A DNA stretch of 64,000 nucleotides from positions 20,961,440 through 21,025,439 of the forward strand of contig CM064506.1 of the NCBI GenBank assembly GCA_032716605.1, in the 5' to 3' direction. Each line of letters begins with the position of its first letter. The stretch's first letter is position 1. The DNA is from Paralithodes platypus (taxonomy: Eukaryota > Arthropoda > Malacostraca > Decapoda > Lithodidae). Of this stretch, positions 44,019 to 53,396 are shown one piece after another. The position numbers were made by a program, and so were the translations under genes. The notes under the pieces are model-generated. The model saw nothing but the letters and a program-made list of their open reading frames with translations, ran no database searches and was not told the DNA's origin.

Positions 44019-44447
44019 TTAACCCATTGGCTGCGGCTATGTTTGGGCTATTTAGGGCATATTCAGGCACTCCTGAATGATAAATTAAGCATCTGCATTA
44101 AATGAACTGTATTCTGCCGAAAACTAGGCGAAAATAGCTTCAAAATGAGACCAGAACGGGCCCCGTACGTGGTCTGGTTCACCCGCATTGGTACCAGTGA
44201 AACGCGGGAAACCCGCTATTTGGTAGCACTCGCTCGCTTGGCTACCTGTTGTGAGAGAGAGAGAGAGACCCGCGCGAGAGACAGTCTACCTCAGTGAGCC
44301 GCTCGCTGCTCTGAGGGACGCAGGTGGGGCCCTCACACTCCCGCCCACTGACACTCGATTTTTACGGTTTTTACAGGCTTTTAAAGCCTGGAAATTGCTG
44401 TAACTTGCCAGGACGTTCCAGAACGTCACCCGCAGCGAAAGGGTTAA
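44019..44447. mobile_element. TTAA element inserted in the RTE LINE (family C)
   Basis: TTAA at 44,019-44,022 and 44,444-44,447; termini TTAACCCATTGGCTGCGG and inverted CCGCAGCGAAAGGGTTAA. Removing the insert and one TTAA restores the RTE reading frame exactly (codons for R-T-A-L-R-D-A). It contains GCTTTTAAAGC, a (GA)n run and GCGAGAGA motifs, and no coding capacity. It differs from families A, B and D in its subterminal sequence. Confidence 0.9.
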
Positions 44448-45143
44448 AGCTGTCCTAACTTCTCCTATTGTTACCGCGGGTACTGGTACATCAATGTTTA
44501 CATGCTCCGGAATAATGTCTTCGAGTCTGTCCTCGCTGCTGTATAGCTTTTTATAAAATTCTTCAGCTACCTTGATTATTTCATCTCTGTTGTTAGTTAC
44601 TTCACCATTTGGCTTTCTTAGACTGGCCATTTGACTCTTCCCTGTACCAAGCCTTCTCTTAGTTGCTTTCATACTTCTGCCATTTCTTAGAGTCTCTCCA
44701 ATTTTGGTAATATTAAATGTTCGATTATCTTCAGTCTTTTTCTTGTTAATTGCCTTAGTTAGTGCTGCTGCTTCAATATTGTCTCTGGCTGTTATAATTA
44801 TCATATTCCTTTTCTTCTTCAGAAGATCCTTCGTTTCTTCTGAACGATTACTACAAGTGCTCTTGCCTGCTCTTCCTGCTACACATAAAGATGCTTCGGT
44901 TATGATTCTAGTAAATTTTTCATTCATTTCTTCTACTGTCTCCTCTAAGTCTGCCAACTGCGAATATATATTCTGAATATCTATGCTAAACTCTTCAGTC
45001 CTTTCTGTCAGTGTGCATAAGTTTGGTTTGGTACTTCTAACCTGCTTATTTCTTTCTTTCTTGAGATTTAACCCTACTCGACACCTCACCATTCTGTGGT
45101 CGCTTCCGACATTCACTTTGTTCAGTACTGCTACGTCTTTCAC
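44448..45143 (-). pseudogene. RTE-like LINE, region between endonuclease and RT
   Basis: The minus frame contains GSDHRMVRCRV (last endonuclease motif, SDH), a lysine-rich linker, MASLRKPNGEVTNNRDEI and VPAVTIGEVRTAL, leading into the RT. Open for over 200 codons before the TTAA insertion. Confidence 0.85.
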
Positions 45144-45835
45144 AATATCTGGTTTGTCAGTAAGGATAAAGTCAACTTAATTCTTGGTTATTCCATTAGG
45201 ACCTTTCCATGTCCATTTCCTACTAGCTTTCTTTTGGAAAAATGTATTCATGATCTTAAGTTGGTTTCGTTCTGCAAATTCAACTAGAGTGTCTCCTCTG
45301 TCATTTCGGTTACCTATTCCAAAGTTACCTATAACTGATTCACCCACTTTTTTCTGACCTACTTTGGCATTAAGATCTCCGATTACAAATGTGAAATGAG
45401 TGTCCTTATGTCTTTTCATAGCATCTTCTATATCTTCGTAAAAAAATTCAATTTCTTCCTCATGATGTGTTGCCGTTGGTGCATATAGTTGGATTACTTT
45501 GACTTTATAACGTGTATTGAGTTTAATAATTATTCCTGCAACTCTCTCATTGATACTAAACAAATCTTCAACATTACCAGCTAGTCATTTGTTTATCAAG
45601 AATCCAACTCCATATCCTTTCCTCTCTTCTTTTCCTTTATAACGTAACACGTGACTGTCAGGCAATTCGATGAATGCCTCACCTGTTCTTCTAACTTCGC
45701 TAAGACCTACGATATCCCATTTAACACTTTTCAGTTCCTCGAGGAGGATACCCAAGTTTGCTTCAGTGGTCAAGGTTCGGACATTGTACATTCCAAGGGT
45801 CAAATTCCAACATAAATACAAGTTTAAAGACCGTT
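45144..45835 (-). pseudogene. RTE-like LINE apurinic endonuclease domain
   Basis: The minus frames carry LGMYNVRTLT, WDIVGLSEVRR (catalytic Glu), VIQLYAPT, FVIGDLNAKVG (Asp/Asn pair) and RKWTWKGPNG in the order of APE-type endonucleases. A stop and frameshift lie near 45,583 and 45,175. The 5' end is truncated at about 45,840, beside another LINE fragment. Confidence 0.85.
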
Positions 45836-45864
45836 TTGTCCACAGAGAATGTGGTTACAGTTTC

Positions 45865-46240
45865 ACGTCCTAACTGGCAGCTTATCAGGCGTCCCTGTCA
45901 AGGGCTGCCTCTGTTGTCAAGTTCTTTATTTTGAGATTGGACCGGAGTACTTGATCCCACGTCATTCTAGGTCTACCCCTACGCACAGTCCGACATTTCT
46001 TCACCCAGCTCTGATCATCCATTCTCTCCATGTGTCCAAACCAACCAAGTCGGCTCGTGCACATCACTTCACTGACACTCCTAATGCCCAGACGCCTTCT
46101 TTATTCCTCGCTCGATACCCCATCCCTGAGATTAACCTCATAGGAATAGAAAAACACAGTCTTCTGTTCTGTTGTATTTCAATTTTGCCTGCTGCCTTAG
46201 GGAAGCACAAGGCAGCAGCAACAAGTCCAATGGTATTATC
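45865..46240 (-). pseudogene. Second LINE fragment, C-terminal end
   Basis: Minus-strand RLGWFGHMERMDDQSW, RRGRPRMTWDQVLRS and LTTEAALDRDA match the C-terminal tail typical of a different RTE/I-type LINE lineage (LRWFGHV.RM...GRPR.TW..V...DL). It abuts the 5' truncation of the RTE copy. Confidence 0.7.
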
Positions 46241-46254
46241 CTTGTAACCTGGTG

Positions 46255-46480
46255 TGTTGGTTTGTAAATATAAAATATAGATACAGTATATACTTTACGA
46301 AATGCATCAAATCAACTAATAATCTTAAATAGAGATATGCACTTTAGCAAATGCATCAAATCAAGTAATGTAGAGAAAAACACTTTAGTATAAATGCATC
46401 ATATCAAGTAATAATCTTAAATAGAGATATACACATTAGTAAATACATCAAATCAAGTAATAATTATTTTTGTAATGTGA
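46255..46480. repeat. Imperfect tandem repeat, about 55-60 bp
   Basis: Four diverged copies of ATGCATCAAATCAAGTAATA plus TCTTAAATAGAGATATGCAC. AT-rich and non-coding. Confidence 0.7.
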
Positions 46481-47195
46481 AATATAACTATAATTTCGTG
46501 GAATTACACCAGGATACAAAGATGTGTACCTTTCCATATTTAGGGAAGGCTTAGAAATATATAAAATATTCTATATTCTCTGAAGCACTGCAACAGTTAG
46601 TACTTTGATTATCACAGATTATTATGGCACTTTGGGAAGCTTTTGAAATGCATGGTTTGATTGTGAATGATGGGAATAGTAATAATTATCTTAAACCTCT
46701 TCAGTGCGGTGGCGCTAATAAGTCATGTCTCAGCTGTCCTTACGTTTGGCTCGCTCTGTGGTGTATTAATGTCTGTCAGATGTTGAATAAGGTGGGTGAG
46801 TGTAGGCATGGGTTTGTAAATTGTATATCCCACTCGAAATGAACAAATCAAGTTTAGATATTGCTGATACCAATTATGGATCAAACTATAATGGTGCCGA
46901 GACATCACTGATTAGGCCGATTGTGCATGACCATTATTGTCATCATGTTGCAGCTACCATTATCTATTAAGCTTAGGAAGATGTCTAGAAATCTCCATCA
47001 ATTCTCTAACTTCCACAGATTCTTACTAAGCTGAATAAAGCAGTGATAGCCAAAACACGTAGCAAAATAGTAAGTCATCGTACTGAAAGGATTAGCAATG
47101 ATAATAATAATAATAGTATCAAGATGTATACTATTGTTATTATACTATCACTATTACTAAGACTATCATCCACGTTCAATTGGTAGGACAATAGT
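46481..47195. mobile_element. Spacer with decayed family A MITE(s)
   Basis: TTAAACCTCTTCAGTGCGGT at 46,690 resembles a family A left end. AAGCTTAGGAAGATGTCTAG, inverted TTCTTACTAAGCTGAATAAA and TCGTACTGAAAGGATTAG (46,970-47,092) resemble the inner and right parts. Intervening sequence suggests an insertion. No gene. Confidence 0.45.
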
Positions 47196-47660
47196 GAGAG
47201 AGGTTAAACATCAAATAAACCAAGACATTCAATTGTAGTGGATATGGGAAGCACTAATATAGTCTTTGGCCTTAGAGTTTTTGGGATATAGAAAGGTAGA
47301 TGTATATATAGATTGATAGATAGATACATAGAGGTTGGTAGATAGATAGAGTTAAGTATCTCATCAACCAAGACCCAGAGACTTGTGTAGTGGATATGGG
47401 AAGCACTATTATTGTCTTTGGCCTTAGAGCTCTTGGTGTATGTGAAGAGATATAGAAAGGTGGATGTATAGATAGATGGATAGAGAGGTAGATAGATAGA
47501 TTGATAGATAAATAGATAGAGAGGTAGGTAGATAGACAGACAGACAGATAGATAGATATATAGATAGAGTTAAGCATCACATGAACCAGGACTCCGAGAC
47601 AAATGTGATGGTAATGGGAAGCAATAATAGTCATTGTCCGCAGTGTCTCGATTCATGTGA

Positions 47661-47715
<55 letters not shown>
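47196..47715. repeat. Degenerate 150-190-bp repeat with GATA microsatellite
   Basis: Three diverged units with GGATATGGGAAGCACTA and CTTTGGCCTTAGAG, each followed by GATA-rich tracts; ends in (TA)n then (GA)n at 47,668-47,715. Confidence 0.75.
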
Positions 47716-48475
47716 ATCAAAATATATCATTAACTTATTCATTTATCAACATTTAAAACAATACAATAAGACAAGCCGAGTTAGAAAAAAAAATAAAAAA
47801 TAAAGTAAATTTAAAAAAAAAATATATAATAATAATAATGACCATGTAATATTATATCCTTCCCGTCACTGAAAGATGATAGACAGGGAAAAATAAAGAT
47901 TATATATTTATTATCTTAATTTCCCTCTTTTGGAAGCACTCTTATGTCTGCCATCATTGCATTGACTGGAAACAATATAATATACAGTATATTTCAACTC
48001 AAAACGACATTTTAAAACTCCATTAAGCAGTCTATGCGACAAAAATAAATACATAAATAGATAAATGCATAAAATAAATAAATAAAAATAAATCCCCTCA
48101 TTAATTTGCCTGAATTATATTTGTCTAACTACCTTCAGCCTACATTGTTGAGTTGTTATATATCACCATTAATAGGGTAGCATGTACTCGTATACCAAAC
48201 AAAGTACCGGTAACCATATGATTACAGGGCTGTAAAGGATGAAACGAGGAATAAATTAAATTATAAAAATAAACGATATTACCTTTACCAGTTACGGCAG
48301 AAAATTAGCTCACATATTATTCACCCATAACAAATTAAATATATTTGAACAAGATTTGGATGTGTTACGTATAACTGACTTATATTTCACTAACCGATAG
48401 CTGAAATTGAAACGAAAGAATGTAAATATTTGCGTCAGGATAGTGTGTCATATTTGCGTCAGATATCTTGTTGAA
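47716..48475. other. AT-rich intergenic sequence
   Basis: No gene or recognised repeat family. AATAAATA-rich between 48,040 and 48,090. Confidence 0.5.
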
Positions 48476-48790
48476 TATAAACACCCTATGAGGAGGAGCA
48501 CTTCAATGACGTTTTGCATATAGCTTAATCAGGCCAAGCTTAGCATTAACCCCTTGAGGATTATGATGCGCCTTGACAGCATGTTCTGGCTATCACTTGG
48601 CGATTTAATTCAGTTTTGTAAGGCCCACTAGCAGTCAAAGGGGTAAAGATCATCTCAATCATCCCTTTGACTCCCACAATTCCTTCCTAAACTGAATAAA
48701 ATCGTCTAATGATAGCCAGAATGAACTGTTTAAATGCGTCATAATCCTCACAAGGTTAAAGTGCTCCTCCTCATGTGGCGTTTTTATTCC
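48476..48790. mobile_element. Family J foldback with nested family A MITE, in the decarboxylase 3'UTR
   Basis: TATAAACACCCTATGAGGAG and GAGCACTTCAATGACGTTTT at the left are matched in inverted orientation by AGTGCTCCTCCTCATGTGGC at the right. The interior is occupied by a full palindromic family A copy at 48,546-48,759 (TTAACCCCTTGAGGATTATG to CATAATCCTCACAAGGTTAA). Other J fragments lie at 34,893 and 49,490. Confidence 0.75.
48783..48788 (-). promoter_or_regulatory. Candidate polyadenylation signal of the decarboxylase gene
   Basis: AATAAA on the minus strand, 48 nt downstream of the stop codon, inside the right terminus of the family J foldback. Short spacing from the stop is possible but unverified. 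Confidence 0.35.
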
Positions 48791-48835
48791 TTCTGTCAAC
48801 GTTTCCGAGAGGATCAGATCTGTTGTTTTAGTAAT

Positions 48836-48932
48836 TTACGACTTGTTTAGGGTGGCCTCAGTCTGCCTCAGTACCTCCTTCCAGGCTTTGTCCACGTCTT
48901 CTGCTTCGGTCAGGCGAGAACACACGGCGAAT
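48836..48932 (-). CDS. Tdc-like: Tyrosine decarboxylase-like, last coding exon
   Basis: Minus-strand acceptor GTGTTCCAG| then A completing the Arg codon, then FAVCSRLTEAEDVDKAW and an amphipathic C-terminal helix ending NKS and TAA (48,836-48,838). The R-(F/M)-A-(V/I)-CSR-x-T motif is conserved near the C-terminus of animal aromatic amino-acid, tyrosine and histidine decarboxylases. Phase agrees with the preceding exon. Confidence 0.9.
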
Positions 48933-49779
48933 CTGGAACACAAGGAGTTGGTAAGTTAAGTTTTATTATAATTATTATTATTATAAACACAGGACAGTGA
49001 TCCTTGATTCAACTAAAAAATATAGTCACCTACACCATAAATATATATGAGGAGTCAGGTTTTCTATAATGATGCGGTTTTTACCACCATTCATTCCCTG
49101 CTCAAGAGCTGGGCTAGGGTGGGTGCCTTGATGTTTCAGGGACTCAAGTGGACAGTTGCCACAGATTGCTAGACCGCACCATCCACCACAGCACTGTCGA
49201 CTGCAAATAACACACACTGGCTGGCCCAAGCCTCGAACCCTTGACCTCTCGGCGTGCAGGTGAGTGCTCTGCCAACTGCGCTATGGCTTGTGTCCGCCTT
49301 CTTAACAAAAGTTATAGACTAGCTCAATTGCAAAATTAAGGACGTCAAGAGGCAGAACTTATTCAAATCTAATACAGACAAAAACAGATCATAAGCCTGA
49401 AATACATAGAGCCGTAGCTTCCTGGCAGACAATATTGCAGCTATATACAGTATTAGTTATAAATGAATAGAAGCACCATTAACGTAGGAACACTTTATCG
49501 ACAACGTTTCACAGATAGCTTCTTAAGGTAACTTAACAAACTATCTGTAAATGCTGTCAATAAAGTAGTGCTCCTCAAATGATTTTTCATTCTTTCAAAC
49601 TTTTCAAAGTTAACTTAACACTAATTTACATATTCAGCGTGTGTGTTTCTATGGCTAAGTGTTTGTGTGTGAGTATGTCTATGTGTGTGTATATGTCTGT
49701 GTGTGTATATGTCTGTGTGTGTTTATGTCTGTGTGTATATGTGTGTGTGGGTGTGTGTGTAACTGTGTATATGTGTTAC
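48933..49779. repeat. Decarboxylase intron with a SINE and (TG)n
   Basis: A minus-strand tRNA-derived SINE spans about 49,030-49,290 (A-box AGTTGGCAGAGCACTC; B-box AGGGTTCGAGGCTT near 49,237). A family J fragment lies at 49,480-49,580, and a TG/TATG microsatellite at 49,655-49,775. Confidence 0.7.
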
Positions 49780-49880
49780 CTTATAAAGTACACCTCCTTG
49801 GTCTTGGATGGCACCAGATGGATCACACCGCCCGCGTTAATATTCTTCAACAGCTTCTCATTAGTATCGTTGTCTTCATT
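49780..49880 (-). CDS. Tdc-like: Tyrosine decarboxylase-like, penultimate exon
   Basis: Acceptor CCCTTTACAG| and donor TATAAG|GTAACA. It encodes NEDNDTNEKLLKNINAGG and VIHLVPSKTKEVYFI. N-x-x-L-L-x-x-I-N and (I/H)HLVP..(L/I)...(Y/F)F(I/L)R are conserved in AADC/TDC enzymes. Phase 0 start, 33 codons plus 2 nt. Confidence 0.92.
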
Positions 49881-50029
49881 CTGTAAAGGGAAATGTATAA
49901 TAAGCCCATTTTGTTCTTATGTGCTGTCTAACATTAGGCGATTTTAATCAATTAAGGCAAGGCATCTCTTATCCAAGGGGTTTCAGTCTTTAAGAAAGTG
50001 GGAGCTAGTTTGCTATTTTATCTTCAATC

Positions 50030-50165
50030 TTAAACAGAGAAAGAGAGAGCGAGAGAGAGCGTGAGAGTTAGAGTTAAGAATGAGAGAGTGGGTTAGAATT
50101 AGAGTTATAATTAGAGAGTTAGAGTTAAGAATGAGAGAGTGGGTTAGAATTAGAGTTAGTTTGTT
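50030..50165. repeat. Short tandem repeat, GA/GTTAGAATTA type
   Basis: Two copies of a segment containing AGAGTTAAGAATGAGAGAGT and GGGTTAGAATTAGAGTTA at 50,065-50,158, next to a GA-rich run. Confidence 0.7.
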
Positions 50166-50172
50166 ACATTAC

Positions 50173-50271
50173 CTTCAATCTAAAACAGACCAACCCCAGC
50201 GTAACAGGGAGGATGATCTCAAAGCGTTGGTCCTTCTTCACACAGCCTTCAAACTGATGAGAGAGGGCTAT
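50173..50271 (-). CDS. Tdc-like: Tyrosine decarboxylase-like exon
   Basis: Acceptor CCCTTCCAG| and donor TTGAAG|GTAATG; 33 codons in phase 0, IALSHQFEGCVKKDQRFEI then LPVTLGLVCFRLK. The D-x-R-F-E-(I/L)...(L/M)GLVCFRLK motif is characteristic of animal aromatic-L-amino-acid decarboxylases. Confidence 0.93.
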
Positions 50272-50576
50272 CTGGAAGGGAAAATATGGTTATAGAGAGA
50301 CTGCATGCCAAGCATTGTACAGGTCTCCCTCGATTTATGATTGGGTTACGTTCCTGAAAACCCAATCTTAAATAGAAAAATCATATAGCAAAACCTAAAA
50401 TTAATGGGGTATATGGGGATGCGTTCTCGGACCAGCCAAAACCTAAACAGGAACACATAAAAACTTATAATAACATCGTAAATTGGGGCATCAGATAGCG
50501 CGGGAGACCTGTATATATTGATAGATATATATTGTATCTTTTGTCTCATAGTCTCCGCTTACTTCGCCTCTCTCAC

Positions 50577-50620
50577 CTGTTTCCTAATGTGAGCCTGTAG
50601 CCCCTGCCATCCGTACATCC
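50577..50620 (-). pseudogene. Decoy copy of the 50,834 exon's 3' end
   Basis: A 44-bp near-copy of the donor-side end of the exon at 50,834-50,935 (GTACGGATGGCAGGGGCTAC... on the minus strand, one change), still followed by a GTGAGA donor. The intron flank CTCCGCTTACTTCGCC is duplicated as well (50,551, 50,787 and 50,811), so the duplication unit spans exon edge plus intron. Confidence 0.8.
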
Positions 50621-50833
50621 TATATTTCTCTTTGATTATATGTATCTTTTTGTTTTCTTTGATCTTATAAACTACTATACCGTATCTTTATCTCACACTA
50701 TCCACTTACTTCGTCTACTATATCTTTGTCTCAGTCTTTGTATTCTTTGTCTACTATACCTTTGTCTTCAAGTCTCCGCTTACTTCGTCAACTATATATG
50801 TTTCTCAGTCTCCGCTTACTTCGCCAATCTCAC

Positions 50834-50935
50834 CTGTTTCCTGATGTGAGCCTGTAGCCCCTGCCGTCCGTACATCCTCATCACAAACCACATCTTCAAG
50901 GAACGGAACCGACGTCCAAGTGGAATTTGCCAGTG
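50834..50935 (-). CDS. Tdc-like: Tyrosine decarboxylase-like exon
   Basis: Acceptor ATTTTTCAG| and donor AAACAG|GTGAGA; 34 codons: [19 protein letters not shown], then [26 protein letters not shown](S/A)LK(M/L)WFV is almost invariant in animal AADC, TDC and HDC enzymes. Confidence 0.96.
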
Positions 50936-51470
50936 CTGAAAAATAGGGTATGCTTAGCATTTGTCCAATTACGTCCTTTTCTTCTGTAATTATTAAAAGT
51001 TTAGGAATTTCAAATGATGTTGTAGTTATCCATACAATTCACCTAGCATTTATTTATATATTCTTCTTGCACTAATATGAAAGTTTTACCTCCACTTATC
51101 CATAAATTTGATTTTATGGTATTCAACAAGCCATGCACCAATCACTAACCCTTTCACTAAAGCGATGTTTTTGTTTTATTAAGCGATTTTATTATGCTTT
51201 TAAAAAAGTTAGTGGAAGTTAGAGGGTTAATTGAGAAAGGCTATTAGGGCCCGTGCATGACACCTATTTTGAGTTTTTAACAACCAGAATATAATATGTT
51301 ATAATGTAAAACTTGCAAAATAAACAAAACAAGAGGGACGACACAATATAAAGACAAAAGAACTATGTGGAAATAACGCTTCAGCCAAATAAAACAAAGT
51401 GTGTAACAAAGTGTGATAGGTACGCCAAAAGATAAACAGTCCATTACTCCATCCCTCCTCCTTGACTGAC
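50936..51470. other. Decarboxylase intron with a decayed family A MITE
   Basis: CTAACCCTTTCACTAAAGCG, TTAAGCGATTTTATTATGC and AACCAGAATATAATATG at 51,146-51,300 keep family A order with a lost right end. No additional exon. Confidence 0.5.
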
Positions 51471-51561
51471 CCTATAGTCCGGCTGTTGTCCCTGTTTGTC
51501 GTGCTTGAGGTAGAGAGGGTCAACATTGAAGGCGTCCACCACCTCGTTAGCATCTTTGAAC
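51471..51561 (-). CDS. Tdc-like: Tyrosine decarboxylase-like exon
   Basis: Acceptor TTTCCTTAG| and donor TATAGG|GTCAGT, a non-consensus but valid GT. It encodes (W)FKDANEVVDAFNVDPLYL then KHDKQGQQPDYR. The AFNVDPLYLKHD...PDYR string is closer to insect tyrosine decarboxylases than to AADC (which has AF.LDP.YL.H). On this I base the TDC assignment. Confidence 0.92.
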
Positions 51562-52141
51562 CTAAGGAAATTAAAGGGTTAGTGACCACCAGCGAAGTTT
51601 GGGCTAAAAGGAATTTCAACCTGTTCATATATATATATATATATACTGTATAAATATATACAGACCTAAGCCAGGATTCAAATCGCAGTCAATCAGAAAG
51701 ACATTCCATGCTTTAACCCACTCGGCCACAGCATGATAAAAGCTTACCAACCTCTTCCCATATATAGAGGAGGAGGGATATCCTACTTGGGGAAGGTTAA
51801 TTCCACACCAAGTCGTAGGACCCATGTTTCAGAGTACACTACAAGGGATATATACGGTAAACCCCATGCATCTCAGGATGGACTGATTATATTTATTATA
51901 TAACTGTGCTGATGGTGTAATGGTTTAGATGCATATGTTCTGGCTGTGGTGTCCCGAGTTCGAATCCAGGGAGGACCAAATGCTTTCATTAATTTATTCA
52001 ATTGCATTGGGGTTTGCAATGGAGGATAAATGTGAAGAACTTAAGAACGGGTTGACCCTACAAGCATAGAAGCATCATATATATGTAGAATATCTCACAA
52101 GTATATAAAAATAACAAAAAATAATACAAACAAATCCCTAA
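51562..52141. repeat. Decarboxylase intron with two tRNA-like repeats
   Basis: On the minus strand at 51,735-51,660, TGGCCGAGTGGGTTAAAGCA and GATTTGAATCCTGG look like a tRNA-Leu/Ser-derived SINE head. On the plus strand at 51,905-52,040, TGGTGTAATGGTTTAGATG and GAGTTCGAATCCAGGG belong to the SINE family of 12,474. TA microsatellite at 51,629-51,645. Confidence 0.65.
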
Positions 52142-52831
52142 CACATAGCCAAGCAGTTGAAGTTGATGAGGAACCATTTGTGAGGATTTAAGTTATCATT
52201 GTTTAATGTTAGCCAGAATGAATTACAAGAAAACCATAACAAACTATACCATAACAAAAACTACCCCAACTGTTCGTACCACATAGCCGAACAGTTGAAG
52301 TTGATGAGGAACCATTTGTGAGGATTTAAGTTATCATCGTTTAATGTTAGCCAGAATGAATTACAAGAAAACCATAACAAACTATACCATAACAAAAACT
52401 ACCCCAACTGTTCGTACCACATAGCCGAACAGTTGAAGTTGATGAGGAACCATTTGTGAGGATTTAAGTTATCATCGTTTAATGTTAGCCAGAATGAATT
52501 ACAAGAAACCCATAACAAACTATACCATAACAAAAACTACCCCAACTGTTCGTACCACATAGCCGAACAGTTGAAGTTGATGAGGAACCATTTGTGAGGA
52601 TTTAAGTTATCATCGTTTAATGTTAGCCAGAATGAATTACAAGAAAACCATAACAAACTATACCATAACAAAAACTACCCCAACTGTTCGTACCACATAG
52701 CCGAACAGTTGAAGTTGATGAGGAACCATTTGTGAGGATTTAAGTTATCATCGTTTAATGTTAGCCAGAATGAATTACAAGAAAACCATAACAAACTATA
52801 CCATAACAAAAACTACCCCAACTGTTCGTAC
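52142..52831 (-). repeat. 138-bp tandem array of exon edge, donor and intron start
   Basis: Five units precede the real exon on its donor side. Units 2-5 start their exon-like part at 52,280, 52,418, 52,556 and 52,694; the real exon edge is at 52,832, the same 138-bp spacing. Each unit holds about 35-45 bp of the exon's 3' end, including the NPHKW lysine box, with TTC and AAC replacing CTC and GAC, plus an intact GTACGAACAG donor and about 90 bp of intron. Confidence 0.95.
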
Positions 52832-52949
52832 CACATAGCCGAACAGTCGAAGTTGATGAGGAGCCATTTGTGAGGGTTGAAGTTGAAGCTCTGGGCCAAC
52901 TCCAAGCCGTCCACCAGATACCGGTATTCCTCACACACCAAAGAGGACC
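52832..52949 (-). CDS. Tdc-like: Tyrosine decarboxylase-like exon with PLP lysine
   Basis: Acceptor TTCTCCCCCAG| and donor ATGTG|GTACGA. It encodes [19 protein letters not shown], then [20 protein letters not shown]. The Lys of NPHKW (codon 52,867-52,869) is the PLP Schiff-base residue in group II decarboxylases. These enzymes act in the cytosol of aminergic or neurosecretory cells, releasing CO2 from L-tyrosine or related substrates. Phases match on both sides. Five partial copies follow. Confidence 0.97.
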
Positions 52950-53105
52950 CTGGGGGAGAAGCAATGCCAGATAATATTGATTTATCTGATAATATTGATT
53001 TAATTGACCAAGAAATGGGGTAATTTAATTTTAAACTTGATGGGGGTCTGAGGAAACTAAAACTAAACTAAAATCGCATAAAGTCGATGTTGCTATATAT
53101 GAACT
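52950..53105. other. Decarboxylase intron, start
   Basis: A degenerate family B tail (TTGATGGGGGTCTGAGGAAA) lies at 53,038-53,060; nothing else is recognised. Confidence 0.4.
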
Positions 53106-53396
53106 TGTGGCTGGTACAGATTCCCCGCACATATTCCGTTCCTTGATATCCCAGTATATTCGTAATTTTGGAAATGCCGTACCAACCTACCCCCTCCTCA
53201 ACCCCCTACCCTCTCTCCACCTCACCAACCCCCTCCCTCACTCCACCTCCCCAACCCCCCTCCCTCACTCCACCTCCTGGATGGTAGGAGGTGGAGTGAG
53301 GGAGGAGGGTTGGGGAGGTGTGTGCGGCTCTGCCAAAATTACAAATATACCGGGATACTGAGGAACAGAATATGTGTGGGAAACTTTACATCTGAC
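53106..53396. mobile_element. Family F foldback with a nested 36-bp hairpin
   Basis: ACAGATTCCCCGCACATATT and CCGTTCCTTGATATCCCAGT at the left pair with ACCGGGATACTGAGGAACAG and AATATGTGTGGGAAACTTTA at the right. The centre holds a near-perfect inverted repeat: arm 53,259-53,278 pairs base for base with 53,286-53,305, and extended pairing reaches roughly 53,243-53,321. Confidence 0.75.

Noticed and set aside
44222..44300. Possible short coding exon with GC-rich sequence near 44,200-44,350
   Set aside because: This is the interior of the TTAA element inserted in the RTE LINE; reading frames there are an artefact joined to the LINE frame.
49230..49290. Possible minus-strand tRNA gene (GCGCAGTTGGCAGAGCACTC...GGTTCGAGGCTT)
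   Set aside because: It is followed by a SINE-like body inside an intron, and the 3' acceptor half does not complement the 5' end.
50062..50158. Telomere-like GTTAGA repeats
   Set aside because: Arthropod telomere repeat is TTAGG; here the period and sequence (GTTAGAATTAGA) do not match and only two units exist.
53107..53361. 84-codon ORF with Pro/Leu/His repeats
   Set aside because: It is generated by the purine/pyrimidine hairpin and family F arms.
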